This document shows, in pieces, positions 1-8,569 of a DNA stretch of 64,000 nucleotides. Below the pieces are notes generated by a model. The model was not told where the DNA came from. It saw only the letters and a program-made list of their open reading frames with translations, and searched no databases. This stretch comes from a bacterium (GTDB taxonomy: Bacteria; Zhuqueibacterota; Zhuqueibacteria; Residuimicrobiales; Krinioviventaceae): the NCBI GenBank assembly GCA_029561455.1, contig JAKQIY010000065.1:317608-381607 (forward strand), in the 5' to 3' direction. Each line of letters starts with the position of its first letter. Position 1 is the stretch's first letter. Both the position numbers and the translations under genes were made by a program.

Positions 1-256
1 CCTGATATTGGGAATATAATTCAATAAAGTGCGGTATTTCAGCTTTGCAGGGCGGGCACCAGGTATCCCAAAAATCCAGCAACAGTACTTTTCCCTTATA
101 ATTATCCAACGATATTGAATTGCCGTTTAACCCGCTAACGGAAAATTCAAATGCCGGCTGCTTTACTTCAGTTTTTCCTGTTCCTTTGCAAGAGATAACT
201 GCCAGGACAAAAAGGGCTAGCAGCGCCAATGTCACTAGTTTGAAATTATTTTTCAT
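1..256 (-). CDS. TlpA/ResA-type thioredoxin-like lipoprotein (partial)
   Basis: The 3' end runs off the window, so only the first 85 residues are visible. The N-terminus is a lipoprotein signal peptide with a lipobox ending Val-Ile-Ser-Cys at about residue 23. A thioredoxin fold then begins: a KGKVLLLDFWDTWCPPCK stretch carries the WCPPC redox motif typical of TlpA/ResA proteins that reduce periplasmic disulfides, often for cytochrome c maturation or cell-envelope maintenance. The ATG overlaps the stop of the upstream small gene in an ATGA arrangement, which suggests translational coupling. The family is clear; the substrate is unknown. Confidence 0.88.
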   Translation of the reverse strand, partial: MKNNFKLVTLALLALFVLAVISCKGTGKTEVKQPAFEFSVSGLNGNSISLDNYKGKVLLLDFWDTWCPPCKAEIPHFIELYSQYQ

Positions 257-483
257 TGTTTCTCCATCAGTTTTTGGTTACCATTTTTATCAAAATAATT
301 TGTGATTAATATACTTACATGTTTCTGTAAATATTCCATTACATTGCTATTTTTACAATTTTGCTCAAGCTCTGCACATAACCGGTTCATTAATAATACA
401 GCAATATCACGGCTTTTGCAAGCATTAATTCTCTCCTCAATCTGGCCGCAATATTTTTTTATTATTTTTAATTCACTATCCAT
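253..483 (-). CDS. Small hypothetical protein with four cysteines
   Basis: This 76-residue protein is not recognised. It is mostly charged and predicted helical, with cysteines near residues 12, 22, 36 and 43. An upstream start at 528 is open, but its Shine-Dalgarno sequence would touch the ATG. The ATG at 483 has a GAGGTG just upstream and is preferred. The stop overlaps the start of the thioredoxin-like lipoprotein gene by four bases, so the two are probably translated together and may be functionally linked. No signal peptide or membrane segment is seen. Confidence 0.6.
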   Translation of the reverse strand: MDSELKIIKKYCGQIEERINACKSRDIAVLLMNRLCAELEQNCKNSNVMEYLQKHVSILITNYFDKNGNQKLMEKQ

Positions 484-673
484 TTTCACCTCATTATTTT
501 GATGCACAAGGCCGGAAAAAAGATTCATCTCCTATTAAAAAAAGAAAAAGCATAAAAAACATAGCTTTTAAAAATTAATTTCTTTATTTTACTGGTATAA
601 TGGCATAACCTGGCAAATAAAACTGTTCTTATATGCAAAATATAACAATTAATCAAAAGCAGGAATTTATAAA

Positions 674-1879
674 ATGAAAAGTTCAAAATCTCTTACAACC
701 AGTTTTATATTGACAATTCTATTCTTTGCTTTTACAATGCAGACCTTTGCCGCCGAGCCCCTCATCCCCGATGAAAAAACCCGCACCGACCTGGTGAATT
801 ATTATGACAGTATCTGCCAATGGATCATCAAAGCGGATTTACGCAGCGGCGAATTGAAAATTACTGAAAAACGCCGCACCTCGATTTTTATCAACAGTAA
901 CCTGGCGCGAGTGCTGGTTGCCGGTTATGAAATAACCGGGAAACAGGAATACCTTGAAGAAGCGTTGTTGTGGTTCGACCGTCTGGTGAGTTTACAACAG
1001 ATCACTATCGCTTCAGATGGCCGGGAAGCCGGTTGGTGGGGTGATTTTACTCCCAAAGATAATATATATCTTGGCGATGCCGGCACCAGCGCCACCGCCC
1101 TTGCCGTGATAGTTCGCTATGCCGACGGCGAACGCCGTGAAAAATACATGAAAGCCCTGGAACTCTATGCCAACTTTGTTATTTATGGCACCAAAGAAGA
1201 TCCCCAGGGTCTGAACCGCGGCGGTTCAAACGGCTGGATCATCCGCGAGGGTGAAAATGCCGGCGCTATCGGCTGCGGTTATTACAAAGGCGAATTATCC
1301 CAGGCGCCTTATACAATATCGACCAGCGTCACCGGCGCCGCCTTTTTTTCCTGCATGTACAAACTGACCGGTAATCGCGAGTACCTTGAAATTGCTGAAA
1401 ATGCCGTTAATTATCTTTTAAATGTGCGCGATCCATTCGGCGAGTTTCCCTATATTTTACACAATTTTCAGCTAGACGAATGGCCGCTGGATACCATGAG
1501 CTATATGGCCGATGGTATTATTAGCTGTTATATAAATTCCGATGACGAAGAATTCAAAAAAAGCGTCGGTAAACGCATTGCCCGCAGTATTCAGTGGCTG
1601 CTTAATCGCCAGGAAGATAATGGTGTGTGGGGCGAAATGCGCAGCGAAGATCAGCAACGTAGCCAGGGTGTTTTAAACCTGCTGGTTTGGTATTATCATG
1701 ACATTGCACACTATCCACAAATTGCCGCAACCATTCGCGCCAATTACAATTTTTTCCTCAATCCCAAAAATTCCAGCTTTTTTGGTGTAAATGAACTGCC
1801 CATTACTACCGGCTTTGTCGGGCTTGGAATTGCCGAAGTCATTGAACCCGGCATTACCTACCGCCTGGTGAATGAATAA
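674..1879 (+). CDS. Secreted alpha/alpha-toroid (six-hairpin glycosidase-like) protein
   Basis: The 401-residue protein starts with a Sec signal peptide (hydrophobic stretch 8-25, cleavage likely after TFAA). The rest is a series of helical hairpins with recurring patterns such as YLEEALLWFDRLV, YMKALELYANFVIYG and YLEIAENAVNYLLNVRD. This is the look of alpha/alpha toroid folds found in glycosidases, lyases and epimerases. No catalytic motif lets me assign a reaction. An AGGA ribosome site lies nine bases before the ATG. It is followed after six bases by the DHH gene on the same strand, so the two may be co-transcribed. Confidence 0.72.
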   Translation: MKSSKSLTTSFILTILFFAFTMQTFAAEPLIPDEKTRTDLVNYYDSICQWIIKADLRSGELKITEKRRTSIFINSNLARVLVAGYEITGKQEYLEEALLWFDRLVSLQQITIASDGREAGWWGDFTPKDNIYLGDAGTSATALAVIVRYADGERREKYMKALELYANFVIYGTKEDPQGLNRGGSNGWIIREGENAGAIGCGYYKGELSQAPYTISTSVTGAAFFSCMYKLTGNREYLEIAENAVNYLLNVRDPFGEFPYILHNFQLDEWPLDTMSYMADGIISCYINSDDEEFKKSVGKRIARSIQWLLNRQEDNGVWGEMRSEDQQRSQGVLNLLVWYYHDIAHYPQIAATIRANYNFFLNPKNSSFFGVNELPITTGFVGLGIAEVIEPGITYRLVNE

Positions 1880-1885
1880 TACTAT

Positions 1886-2860
1886 ATGTTCAAACGAATT
1901 ATCACCCACAGTGATTTTGATGGTGTTGCGAGCGCCGCGTTGTGCTCGCACACCATGAACATTAGCATAATCACTTTCACCCAACCGCGGATAATCAGTG
2001 ATGCGCTGATTTCACTCACCACAGAGGACATTGTTTGCGATTTGCCCTACCCCCTGGAATGTGGTATGTGGTTCGATCATCACGAAGGCAACCTCGAAGA
2101 CCTGAATTATCGTAAAATCGACCCGGCAACAATTGCCGGTCGCTTTGCCGTCAAAGATTCATGCGCCCGGGTGGTCTATGAATATTTTTTAGAAAAACAA
2201 ACCCTGCCCGACTTTTTTAAAGAACTGGTGGATGAAGCCGATATTATTGATTCCTTTAATTATTCAAGCATTGAGGACTGGCGCAGGGAAACACCGGGGA
2301 AAATAGTTGACGCTGCCATCAAAGTTACCGAAGACAGCCAGGAAGTAAAATGGCAGTTTCTGAAAAGCCTGGTCATGCTGCTTAAAGAGAGACCACTGAA
2401 TGAAGTAGCCAAATTACCGGGTATTACAAAACGATACCGGAAATACCTCGCCGAAGAGCAGGAAATGATGAATAAAATCCGCACCGACATCACATTCTTA
2501 CCGCAAGATGAGAACCAGCAACTGATGATCATCGACCTTACTAAATACAATCGCCGCCCGTTTATCATGAAAAATCTGGCATATATGATCCATCCGCAAG
2601 CGCTGGCGGTGGTTCAGGTAAGTAACTTGTTCCGCAATAATGTCAAGTCCAATGATCTATCGTTTTCCATATCGCTCAGCGTTAATTTAAATTCAATGCA
2701 GCACAATAAAGATGTAGGGGAAATTATGCGACAATTGAATATCGGCAATGGTCACGCCGGAGCCGCCTCAGGACTTGTCTATGGCGATTCCAAAGAGGAT
2801 ATGCTGAAAAAAAAGGCCAAAACCCTGGAAAGTATTTATAACATATTCATAAAACAATAA
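1886..2860 (+). CDS. DHH/DHHA1 family phosphoesterase
   Basis: The 324-residue protein carries the hallmarks of the DHH superfamily: an N-terminal HSDFDGVASAALC motif (Asp10, Asp12), a CDLPY segment with Asp52, and FDHHEGN with the Asp-His-His triplet at 64-66. These are metal ligands of manganese-dependent phosphoesterases. A C-terminal GNGHAGAASG stretch matches the substrate-binding glycine-rich motif of the DHHA1 domain. Family members degrade oligoribonucleotides, cyclic dinucleotides or related small phosphodiesters; which one applies here is not visible. No signal peptide, so probably cytoplasmic. It converges with the DUF4956 gene 14 bases downstream. Confidence 0.85.
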   Translation: MFKRIITHSDFDGVASAALCSHTMNISIITFTQPRIISDALISLTTEDIVCDLPYPLECGMWFDHHEGNLEDLNYRKIDPATIAGRFAVKDSCARVVYEYFLEKQTLPDFFKELVDEADIIDSFNYSSIEDWRRETPGKIVDAAIKVTEDSQEVKWQFLKSLVMLLKERPLNEVAKLPGITKRYRKYLAEEQEMMNKIRTDITFLPQDENQQLMIIDLTKYNRRPFIMKNLAYMIHPQALAVVQVSNLFRNNVKSNDLSFSISLSVNLNSMQHNKDVGEIMRQLNIGNGHAGAASGLVYGDSKEDMLKKKAKTLESIYNIFIKQ

Positions 2861-2874
2861 CCCCCGATTTATCT

Positions 2875-3579
2875 TTAATACGTATCGCTTTCTTCGCCCA
2901 TAATCAAAGATACCCGTTCAATTCCCTCGCGGGCGCTCAGTTCGCTGATAAAGGCTTGCTGGTCGTCCTCCCGTTTAAAACGAATGCTGAACGATACTTC
3001 AAGGAATTGTCCCAACCGGGCGGAACGCATATACATGAGCGAATGTTGGGAAAGATACTTTTTAAAAACCGGCAGGTATGGCTGCTCATCATTTAATTCG
3101 GCCTGCATCCAAAACCGTAAAATCAATTCTTTATGGTAAATGTAACCATAATTGGTATAATATAAAATGAGTATGATGATACTTATTAAAATTGTGCCCA
3201 CCATTGCCAGCATAATACTGCCGGCGCCAACAGCCATTCCCGCAGCCAGCCCGAAAAACACAAAAGCAATATCGCGGGTATCTTTAACGGCAGCGCGAAA
3301 ACGGATGATCGACATGGCGCCCACCAACCCAAACGCCCGCGCCAGGTTATCGCCAATGATCATTATCACAATAGCGGTTACCATGGTAATAATAACAACA
3401 GTATTCACAAATGAGGAAGAATAGGAATAGCCTTTATAGGTGATCCGGTACACTGAAGAAATAATAAAACCCACAACAAAAGCGATGAGAATATTTATTA
3501 CCGCATCAAAAAAATAAACATTTGTTGTATTGGTAAAAAGGGCATCGTAAACATTTTGTGCAATTCCTGTCATTCCCAT
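2875..3579 (-). CDS. DUF4956 family membrane protein
   Basis: Four closely spaced hydrophobic segments (about residues 20-125) surround a conserved GLVGAMSIIRFRAAVKDTRD motif characteristic of DUF4956. The soluble C-terminal part (about 135-235) ends in an ACT-like alpha/beta segment. A GTG start at 3591 is open, but the ATG codons at 3579 or 3573 sit better behind the GAGGAG and AAAGGA sequences; I used 3579. It follows the VTC-domain gene with a gap of about 15 bases. DUF4956 and VTC genes are often neighbours in bacteria, and the pair is thought to act at the membrane. Molecular function is unknown. Confidence 0.85.
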   Translation of the reverse strand: MGMTGIAQNVYDALFTNTTNVYFFDAVINILIAFVVGFIISSVYRITYKGYSYSSSFVNTVVIITMVTAIVIMIIGDNLARAFGLVGAMSIIRFRAAVKDTRDIAFVFFGLAAGMAVGAGSIMLAMVGTILISIIILILYYTNYGYIYHKELILRFWMQAELNDEQPYLPVFKKYLSQHSLMYMRSARLGQFLEVSFSIRFKREDDQQAFISELSAREGIERVSLIMGEESDTY

Positions 3580-3594
3580 TCCTTTACACACTCC

Positions 3595-4326
3595 TCACGC
3601 AAGCAGGCATTTTTCTATGCTCATACAATATTTTGAAATTGATTGCGGGCTCACTTTTAACTCATGCACCAGTTCCCGCATCCACTTGGGCATAAAACTG
3701 TCATATTTTAATTCCAGAATACACTGGGTATCAACAACCGGGATCAATATGCCATCCTGAAAGATCGTGCTGATTTTATCACATTTACGCGATCGTACGT
3801 TATAATCGATTGTTAACCGTACGCGGTTATCCAGCTTGCCGATAAAAGCATCGCGGTTGTAAACAATTAAAACTACCGGTTCAAGCTCCAGCTTGGAAAT
3901 ATTATATAAAAACTTGCTTAGCACCAGGGTGCCGTTTATTTGCTTTAACACTCCCCAATCCCGGTTCTCGGGGTTGAGAAAGTTTTCTATCTCGGCAAAT
4001 GTATACTTGGCGCGTTCTTTGACTACTGTTTTACTGAAACGCCGCTTAATTTCTAAAAATCCAATGGCATTAGGATCATATTCATTGTACACACGAATGC
4101 GCAGTTTACGCCGCACCGGCAGACCATCGAGTTTTTGATAATAAAAATCCAACTGCGGCGAATCAAGATAGATACTGCGGATGATATATTGTTGATTGGC
4201 AAGATCGGCGCTATATGGATCAAGATCGGCATAAGGCCGGATAAATTCCTTTATTAGCGGTACTTTATCCAATGGTACATAGTATTTAATTTCGGAACGC
4301 CCTTTTATGCTTTTTATATTAACCAT
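3595..4326 (-). CDS. VTC-domain (polyphosphate polymerase-like) protein
   Basis: The 243-residue protein has the tunnel-fold features of the VTC domain: an N-terminal RSEIKYYVP, a YIIRSIYLDSPQLDFYYQKLDG segment, a basic RRKLRIRVYNE strand, FLEIKRRFSKTVVKERA, and a C-terminal VLELKYDSFMP-like acidic strand (CILELKYDSFMPKW). In yeast Vtc4 such lysines, arginines and glutamates line the active tunnel that polymerises phosphate from ATP. Bacterial homologues next to DUF4956 are mostly uncharacterised, so polyphosphate synthesis is an inference. It sits between the HlyD-like gene (17 bases upstream) and the DUF4956 gene. Confidence 0.87.
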   Translation of the reverse strand: MVNIKSIKGRSEIKYYVPLDKVPLIKEFIRPYADLDPYSADLANQQYIIRSIYLDSPQLDFYYQKLDGLPVRRKLRIRVYNEYDPNAIGFLEIKRRFSKTVVKERAKYTFAEIENFLNPENRDWGVLKQINGTLVLSKFLYNISKLELEPVVLIVYNRDAFIGKLDNRVRLTIDYNVRSRKCDKISTIFQDGILIPVVDTQCILELKYDSFMPKWMRELVHELKVSPQSISKYCMSIEKCLLA

Positions 4327-4343
4327 GCTCTGTCTTGTCAGCT

Positions 4344-5420
4344 TTATCGAAGTAAATAATTATCCCATTCCATTTTTATCAGGGAAACAAGATCCATCTT
4401 GCCGGCTTTAATTTTTACATATCCTGTCATTCCCGGTAAAATATCGGAAGAGTTATTTGCTATTCTGGCTTTGGCAATATAAATAGGCATTCCATAAATC
4501 AATTCCGCTTTGTTACCTATACTTAAAACCCGTGTACTATCTACGCGGCCACGGAATCCATTATAATAAACTTTAACCGGTAAATCCGGCCTGATATACC
4601 TTAACTGGTTTTCACGCAGCATGATCTGCACAACCATTGTATCCACTTTATTGACCAGGCATAATACCGTACTGTCAAGCAGCGATTCACTCACTTGTCC
4701 GCTGATCGGGGCGGTTATATACTGTGATCTTAACTTTTGCTCCAGCACCTGAATCTGGTTTTCGTAATCTTCCAGTTCATTTTGACTTTTCCTGATCTCT
4801 GCGGACTTTTCTCCGGTTTCGACAACCTTGACGCGCGCCTCAGCCAGGGCGACATTTACCTTGTAAAGATCAAAAGTAGCCTGGGCTATATCCATCTCGT
4901 TATCACTGGCTAATTTTTGCCCATATAGTTGCTTAACCCGCTCATACTGGGGAGTAAAATTAGCGAACTGAGCCCTGGCATGGTTTAGGGTCTGTATAGC
5001 TTCTTCCCGGATTGCCGGCTTTTCACCTGTGGTCATAACTTCCACATCAGCTTGTGCTACATTACGTAATCCCTGAAGCTGCGCCAACAAGATCTGGTCC
5101 TGAAAAGAATAAACCCTGGCAACAATATCCCCTTTTTTAACCAGGCCGGTTTGATAAATGGTATCGTTAATAGTATAATGAATGTAATCCGGACGGCTGA
5201 TCTGCAAAAGATTGAACTGCTGGACCATGTTTGAATCATTTCGTTTGATCACTGAAAAAATTTTGTCCGGTTCGTTTTGAATGACTTTCCATTCGGCCTG
5301 GGCAACAAAACGGCAGGGGGTTTTAAGAAAATGATCAAACTTGATTAAAAATGTCAGCGCGATCAGGGCGCAGCCAAGAACTCCAAAATAGAAAATATTA
5401 TACCTGGTTTTTCGTTTCAT
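4344..5420 (-). CDS. HlyD-like membrane fusion (periplasmic adaptor) protein
   Basis: One N-terminal membrane anchor (about residues 10-27) is followed by a biotinyl-lipoyl-like half (KKGDIVARVYSFQDQILLAQ), a long alpha-hairpin or coiled-coil region (about 110-225), the second lipoyl half with RSQYITAPISGQVSES, and a beta-barrel domain ending in GMTGYVKIKAGK. This is the order seen in HlyD/AcrA-type adaptors. A TTG start six codons upstream is possible; the ATG at 5420 is preferred. No ABC or RND exporter lies next to it. It leads an operon with the VTC and DUF4956 genes, so it may work with them. An inverted repeat (acccgg/ccgggt) lies at 5445-5463 just upstream. Confidence 0.8.
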   Translation of the reverse strand: MKRKTRYNIFYFGVLGCALIALTFLIKFDHFLKTPCRFVAQAEWKVIQNEPDKIFSVIKRNDSNMVQQFNLLQISRPDYIHYTINDTIYQTGLVKKGDIVARVYSFQDQILLAQLQGLRNVAQADVEVMTTGEKPAIREEAIQTLNHARAQFANFTPQYERVKQLYGQKLASDNEMDIAQATFDLYKVNVALAEARVKVVETGEKSAEIRKSQNELEDYENQIQVLEQKLRSQYITAPISGQVSESLLDSTVLCLVNKVDTMVVQIMLRENQLRYIRPDLPVKVYYNGFRGRVDSTRVLSIGNKAELIYGMPIYIAKARIANNSSDILPGMTGYVKIKAGKMDLVSLIKMEWDNYLLR

Positions 5421-5831
5421 TATACCCGATTTCTGCAAAAAAATACCCGGTTCACACCCGGGTTGTATATATTATTATTCAAACTAGTTTACAGATGTAA
5501 CAGTAATAATTAAATATAAATATTTATAAATATCAAGATAAATATTTTCAACGCATTTTATGGATGGCATGTCTTCCAATGGATGTCTTTCAGTATATTC
5601 AGCTATGTTAACGAAAATATAATCAAAAAGTTCCGAAAGTAAGCTAAATAATTATTTTAACTGTATTTGTATTTTCATATCTTTTGGTATATTAATGACT
5701 ACCGCAGATGTTTTATTTAAGGTAAACTCTAACATTTAATATTTGTTATTAAATAGTGTATGTAACTTGTATACCTGATGGCAGGATTTTTCAGTCGTAG
5801 TATTTTTTTAAAAATTCTTTTCCAGATTGCC
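5421..5831. other. AT-rich non-coding stretch
   Basis: About 410 bases without a credible gene on either strand. It lies upstream of the HlyD-like gene and downstream of tRNA-Asn (both minus strand), so it should hold the promoter of the HlyD-VTC-DUF4956 operon. Apart from the small inverted repeat at 5445-5463 I see no recognisable element. Confidence 0.5.
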
Positions 5832-5864
5832 AAAAAAGCAAAAAGCCCGATATTATCGGGCTTT
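5832..5864 (-). terminator. Rho-independent terminator after tRNA-Asn
   Basis: A perfect ten-base stem (aaagcccgat / atcgggcttt) with a three-base loop lies five bases beyond the tRNA 3' end. On the minus strand it is followed by TTTTTGCTTTTTTGG. Orientation and spacing fit termination of the tRNA-Asn transcript. Confidence 0.88.
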
Positions 5865-5868
5865 AAAG

Positions 5869-5941
5869 CTCCGGTGGTAGGACTCGAACCTACAACCTAG
5901 TGGTTAACAGCCACCCGCTCTGCCGGTTGAGCTACACCGGA
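5869..5941 (-). tRNA. tRNA-Asn (anticodon GTT)
   Basis: The minus strand folds as a full cloverleaf: acceptor TCCGGTG pairing with CACCGGA, a D arm with AGCTCAACCGGCAGAGC, an anticodon arm GGTGG-CTGTTAA-CCACT with anticodon GTT, a T arm GTAGG-TTCGAGT-CCTAC, and discriminator G. The 3' CCA is not encoded and must be added after transcription. A terminator follows directly. Confidence 0.97.
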
Positions 5942-6026
5942 AAAATGAATATTAATTTATACTTTTTTCAAATAAAAGTCAAGTGATTTATATTCTTTTA
6001 CTGATATATTCCGGCTATTTTTTTCA

Positions 6027-7004
6027 CTATTTTTCTTGCCCGCGCATTGCGTTCAGGTTCGGGTCATCGCCAAAATATAAAAACCGATCCATCAGTTTTA
6101 CATAACTGCTCCATTTTTTATGTTGACTTTTTTCCTTATCATATATACGGTCAAAAGCATTTAATTTGGAATCAAGTTCATCAGCATAATACAATATTAA
6201 CGATTCCCGGCACATGGGCACCACCGGCGAACCATGCTCCAGTTCGCCCTGGTGCGATAAAATCAGGTGTAGAACTTTGTTGGCCAATTCTTCCGGAAAC
6301 TTTTTATTTCTCTCAATAAACCCGGCAACAATATGGTAGCCTATTGAAATATGGCCCAGCAGCCTGCCCTCATCCGAATAATCTATAAAATAGCCGGTTT
6401 TGTATTCACGAATTTTGCCAATATCGTGTAACAGCGCCCCGGCGATCAATAACTGCCGGTCAACCTTGAGAACCTGCATGGCAATACTCTCAGCAAAATT
6501 ACACACACCCAGAGTATGTTCCAGCAAACCGCCTTCATAACAATGATGCCAGAGTTTACCGGCCGGCGCCTTTAATAACGCTTTTCTGATGGTTTTATCA
6601 TTATAGACCGACAGTAACAAACTGCGCAGGTTTTCATCTTCAACAGTTCCGATCTTTTGGAATATTTTATCCAGGTTCTCCTGCGGATCACATGTTCCGG
6701 CGGGAATTAAAGAATCGGAATCGACCCTGTCATTAACTTGAGCAAGACGGATTTTTTCAACTGATAAATGCAGCTTCCCCTTCCATTCGATAACTTGACC
6801 TTTAACTTTAACAATATCCCCCTCTTTTAATAACTTGAGCATCTCATCGACTTGCTTCCACAAGGTGCCAAAAATTCGCCCCGATGCGTCACCCAATTCG
6901 AGAGACAAGTATAGCTCGCCTTTTTCAGCCTGCTTGCGGCATTCCGCTTTGCGCAATACAAAAAAGTCTTCAATCGCCTGACCCGGCTTGAATTCTGCAA
7001 TCAT
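6027..7004 (-). CDS. yhaM: YhaM-type 3'-5' exoribonuclease (OB fold plus HD domain)
   Basis: Residues 1-100 form an OB-fold nucleic-acid-binding domain (ELGDASGRIFGTLWKQ, GDIVKVKGQVIEWKGKLHLSV). The rest is an HD domain with GGLLEHTLGVCNFAES, the LLHDIGKIREY motif and later metal ligands in GHISIGYH and LSHQGELEHGSP. This order and the GGLLEHT signature match YhaM family ribonucleases. A GTG at 7016 is open, but the ATG at 7004 has a GGGGTG site at proper distance. It is preceded by the CSECH lipoprotein gene on the other side of an 80-base gap and followed by tRNA-Asn. Cytoplasmic; probably RNA turnover. Confidence 0.88.
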   Translation of the reverse strand: MIAEFKPGQAIEDFFVLRKAECRKQAEKGELYLSLELGDASGRIFGTLWKQVDEMLKLLKEGDIVKVKGQVIEWKGKLHLSVEKIRLAQVNDRVDSDSLIPAGTCDPQENLDKIFQKIGTVEDENLRSLLLSVYNDKTIRKALLKAPAGKLWHHCYEGGLLEHTLGVCNFAESIAMQVLKVDRQLLIAGALLHDIGKIREYKTGYFIDYSDEGRLLGHISIGYHIVAGFIERNKKFPEELANKVLHLILSHQGELEHGSPVVPMCRESLILYYADELDSKLNAFDRIYDKEKSQHKKWSSYVKLMDRFLYFGDDPNLNAMRGQEK

Positions 7005-7085
7005 CTTGCACCCCACTAATTATCACTGCCGATAAAATCCGGCTATATAGTTATTGTATAATCGGGATAATTCAGGGAATGGCTT

Positions 7086-7601
7086 TTACCGGTCGCGCGT
7101 TGACTTGTCATTTCCCCTGGCTTTATCATCCGTTGATTGTGTATCCTTGCGGCGTTCAAAATCACGGCGGTTATCGGTTTGTTCGGTTTGGGTTGTGTTT
7201 TCCGGGGTTTTTTTACTTAACCCGGACTGCGACGGCATCACCGGGATCGGGGTTATGGCGTCACTGCTATAACCGGGGGTTACACCCGGTAAACGAGCCC
7301 CGGTCGGGTCTGCGGATTCAGTTGCATTGACCGGGAAAAAATCAAATTCATCCTGCCACCAGGCGGAATTGGTATAAAACTGCCAGTCGTAATCATTTTC
7401 CACTGCAGCCGGTAATACAGAGCCAGCTTGCAGCGTCCCATCCGCATGACATTCCGAGCAACTGCCGGCAATGCCGCTATTACTCCGGTTTATGCGTTTA
7501 CCCTGCGAATCAACAAGCGGATGCGTAAAACTGGTGTAACACCCCGAAGTTAATGCAGCCCCTGCCAGTAAAAGGATGAAAATTTTCAGTTTGCTTTTCA
7601 T
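7086..7601 (-). CDS. Lipoprotein with a single CxxCH motif
   Basis: A 171-residue protein with a lipoprotein signal (lipobox Leu-Thr-Ser-Gly-Cys, Cys at 21). Right after the lipid anchor it begins Cys-Tyr-Thr-Ser, much like the larger lipoprotein at 11685-12773. A CSECHADG motif at about residue 48 could bind one c-type heme, but no distal Met or cytochrome fold is obvious; zinc binding or chance are alternatives. The middle is rich in Trp, Phe and Asp, and the last 40 residues are highly charged (Arg, Asp, Lys) and probably disordered. It begins three bases after the YjbH-like barrel gene, so the two are surely in one operon. Function unknown. Confidence 0.7.
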   Translation of the reverse strand: MKSKLKIFILLLAGAALTSGCYTSFTHPLVDSQGKRINRSNSGIAGSCSECHADGTLQAGSVLPAAVENDYDWQFYTNSAWWQDEFDFFPVNATESADPTGARLPGVTPGYSSDAITPIPVMPSQSGLSKKTPENTTQTEQTDNRRDFERRKDTQSTDDKARGNDKSTRDR

Positions 7602-7604
7602 AAC

Positions 7605-8468
7605 TTATCTTATTGTTCCATAATACACAAACTTTATAATTCTGTTTATATCGGTTACTTTATTTTCTTTTGCTGCCAAAATATTCTTGAAATCAAATTC
7701 GATAAACATATAATCGGTAAATGCCCAGCGGACACCAGCGTTGAGATAGCCTTTGTCGTCATTGTTCTTTCTCATCAGGTCGTCATTAGCGGCAAAGTCA
7801 TATTCAGCAATAAGCGCAATATCGCGACTCATCATGGCGTCCATTCCTATAAACACCGTAGGACTTTTATCCTCATCGTTATCTTCAAGACTGTAATTGA
7901 TACCACCATGCAACCCCATTTTAAGCAAAGAGCTATAACCTTTGGAGACAACGCAGAAAAAACCTTTTGATTTGACCGAGTAACGTTCCGACAAAACCTG
8001 GGGCGCATGTTCCGAATCGGGCGAGGGTTCGATTTTATCCCAATAGGGGCCATACCCCTGCGAATCGAAACCTAAAACCAGCGCCGGCATTACCAGGTCT
8101 TCCTCGAGCATGCGGTACATAAAATGAATTCCCGGGGCCTGGTTCCAATCAACATTACCGCTGCCGATAATATTGGCGCCGCCAAACGATATACCAAACA
8201 TAACTTTGTTAGAAATACCTACCGATAATGCTCCCAGGGCGCCGCCCTGTTCAAACAACCGGATGCTGGTATTAATATCGCCGCCCTGTAAAATGCTGGC
8301 GGTCGGCGCATCGACAAGTTGCACAGGTTTGGAAAAATAAGAATCCGGATTTATCCCCGGCAAGCGTTTGCTGCCCAATAATGTTCGGTCATCTAACTGG
8401 CTTGCCGCCGGTTGACAAAATAACACCAGGAGTGCGGAAATAAGCAAAAATTTTATTGAATAATTCAT
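7605..8468 (-). CDS. YjbH-like outer-membrane beta-barrel protein
   Basis: The 287-residue protein has a Sec signal peptide ending at PAASQ (about residue 23). It then shows repeated amphipathic strands and phrases such as PTASILQGGDINTSIRLF, MFGISFGGANIIGSG, PALVLGFDSQGYG, YSVKSKGFFCVVSKGY and NAGVRWAFTDYMFIEFDFKN. These recall a YjbH-domain barrel family I know from FCB bacteria. It is a likely outer-membrane protein; its cargo is unknown. It is translationally linked (three-base gap) to the CxxCH lipoprotein gene, which may be its partner. Confidence 0.75.
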   Translation of the reverse strand: MNYSIKFLLISALLVLFCQPAASQLDDRTLLGSKRLPGINPDSYFSKPVQLVDAPTASILQGGDINTSIRLFEQGGALGALSVGISNKVMFGISFGGANIIGSGNVDWNQAPGIHFMYRMLEEDLVMPALVLGFDSQGYGPYWDKIEPSPDSEHAPQVLSERYSVKSKGFFCVVSKGYSSLLKMGLHGGINYSLEDNDEDKSPTVFIGMDAMMSRDIALIAEYDFAANDDLMRKNNDDKGYLNAGVRWAFTDYMFIEFDFKNILAAKENKVTDINRIIKFVYYGTIR

Positions 8469-8569
8469 GTTATACCCGGTTATCAGGAGTGATTTTTCTT
8501 TAATTTACTATAAACACCTGTTAATGTCAATATTATTAACGCCGGTTATTAAAAAATAATTCAAAAATT

